Origin: RGIG426 sp045643425
GTDB lineage: Bacteria; Bacillota; Clostridia; Oscillospirales; Acutalibacteraceae
Assembly (NCBI GenBank): GCA_045643425.1
Contig: JAZUKW010000062.1
Location: forward strand, 1 to 13,307
DNA: 13,307 nt
Direction of reading: 5' to 3'
The notes under the pieces are model-generated. The model had not been told where the DNA came from, ran no database searches, and saw nothing but the letters and a program-made list of their open reading frames with translations. The position numbers and the translations under genes are program-made. Below, piece by piece: positions 12,448 to 13,307 of this stretch. Every line of letters begins with the position of its first letter. Within the stretch, counting starts at the first letter, position 1.

Positions 12448-13307
12448 ATACGTGCTTCAGCAATTCTTCTTTGGTGTTTTCACATTCGCCGTCCAGCACC
12501 AAATCGAGCAGGTGGCGAAGTGTGTCGCCGAGTTCTTTTCCGGCGGGGATGCCGGCAGAAAGCAGGTCGTCGCCGGATACCGCCAACTCCGCAAGCGAGA
12601 GGCAAGACTGCTCGGAAAGCAGTTTTTTGCCCAAATCCCGTACCGCATCTTCCCGCGCTTTGCTCGGGGCGAAAAAGGCGGGGTTTTGTGCCAATCGGTC
12701 GGCGGTCGCAAGGTCGCACAATTCGAAAAACCGCGTTTCGCCCACCTTGGAAAGCAGGCGCTTGACCGCTTTTTCGGTCGGCGGGGTGCGCAGGTCGTGC
12801 AGCTCGATGAGTTCGAGCACCGCCGCTTTCGTGCGGTTGTCGGCGCGCAGGCGGGAGAGTACCGCTTCGGCGCGCTTGGCGCTTTCCTGCGGGTGGCCGG
12901 TAAAGTGGGACTCGCCCGCGGCATCTACCGTGGCGCAGGCGGGCTTGCCGCAATCGTGGAGCAGCGCCGCCCACCGTAACGCGGGGGTGGCGGGGACGTT
13001 GCCGACCACGCGGGCGATGTGGGCGTAGACGGTATGGATATGGTGGCGGGTGTTTTGGGAAAACCCTACCGTGACTTTGAGTTCGGGCACCACGGCGCAC
13101 ACGATTTCGGGGAACGTGAGCAGAACGCGCGTGACGTCTTTGCCGCAGAGGAACGCGGTCATCTCCGCATAAATCCGTTCGGCGGAAACAGGGGACAGCG
13201 TGTCCCGCATCGCGCGCATCGCGGCGGCGGGTTGCGGCTCAATCGAAAAGCCGTGTTGCGAGGCAAAGCGCAGTCCGCGCAGTACGCGCAGCGCATCCTC
13301 AAAAAAC
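12446..13307 (-). CDS. cca: CCA-adding tRNA nucleotidyltransferase / poly(A) polymerase-family protein, 5' partial
   Basis: This enzyme builds or repairs the 3' CCA end of tRNAs. The frame is open to the window edge, so about 286 C-terminal residues are visible and the catalytic nucleotidyltransferase head is outside. The first visible residues read FEDALRVLRGLRFASQHGFSIE, the hallmark that follows the head domain in class II CCA enzymes, then SPVSAERIYAEM. An HD-type domain follows (LLHDCGKP, and GHPQESAKRAEAVLSRLR), as in bacterial CCA enzymes with a metal-dependent phosphohydrolase domain. An in-frame ATG at 13219 is internal, not the start. The visible part alone cannot separate CCA-adding from A-adding or poly(A) polymerase activity. 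It ends at its own terminator, 86 bases before the amidase gene. Confidence 0.92.
   Translation of the reverse strand, partial: FFEDALRVLRGLRFASQHGFSIEPQPAAAMRAMRDTLSPVSAERIYAEMTAFLCGKDVTRVLLTFPEIVCAVVPELKVTVGFSQNTRHHIHTVYAHIARVVGNVPATPALRWAALLHDCGKPACATVDAAGESHFTGHPQESAKRAEAVLSRLRADNRTKAAVLELIELHDLRTPPTEKAVKRLLSKVGETRFFELCDLATADRLAQNPAFFAPSKAREDAVRDLGKKLLSEQSCLSLAELAVSGDDLLSAGIPAGKELGDTLRHLLDLVLDGECENTKEELLKHV

Overview
The window looks like core chromosome of a low-to-mid GC Gram-positive anaerobe of the class Clostridia, probably an Oscillospirales/Ruminococcaceae-type gut bacterium. The reasons are the gene set (AckA beside TmcAL, NrdR, a T-box-controlled alaS, PgeF), strong AGGAGG-type ribosome binding sites, sigma-A-like promoters, and hairpin/poly-U terminators after most transcription units. 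The taxon is inferred from gene content and style. No 16S gene is present and no search was run.

Layout. (1) 2-457 (+) is the 3' end of a protein made of YD-like tandem repeats, closed by a terminator. (2) 498-940 holds no credible gene but carries three separate blocks of inverted-repeat DNA: a four-arm cloverleaf/cruciform at 519-626, a MITE-like hairpin-rich element at 656-772 and a long imperfect hairpin at 807-875. (3) tmcAL (-) and ackA (+) are divergent, from promoters whose -10 boxes lie three bases apart and face each other. One enzyme consumes acetate and ATP to modify tRNA; the other interconverts acetyl-phosphate and acetate. (4) nrdR and a small DUF378 membrane protein form a (-) strand unit with a probable NrdR box in front of nrdR. 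(5) Two small polyprenyl-phosphate sugar-phosphate transferases are divergent around a control region with repeated TTGTAA half-sites. (6) A strong promoter and an alanine T-box riboswitch drive alaS, followed closely by a HIT-family protein and a DEDDh exonuclease with a zinc ribbon, then a bidirectional terminator. (7) A CDP-alcohol phosphatidyltransferase (PssA-like, -) and pgeF (+) are divergent from matching extended -10 promoters. (8) pgeF converges on, and overlaps by 9 bases, a leaderless Amidase_3 protein (-). Upstream of that lies the 3' part of a CCA-adding tRNA nucleotidyltransferase (-), which runs off the window.

How the genes relate. Two themes recur: tRNA metabolism (tmcAL, alaS with its tRNA-sensing leader, cca) and the cell envelope (two sugar-phosphate transferases, PssA, PgeF, amidase). 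Almost every gene belongs to a well-known family. I do not see a new multi-gene system. The points that merit attention are regulatory and structural: the cloverleaf repeat, the face-to-face tmcAL/ackA promoters, the terminator-like hairpin that buries the amidase ribosome binding site, and two enzymes (PssA-like, second sugar transferase) with changes at usually conserved arginines.
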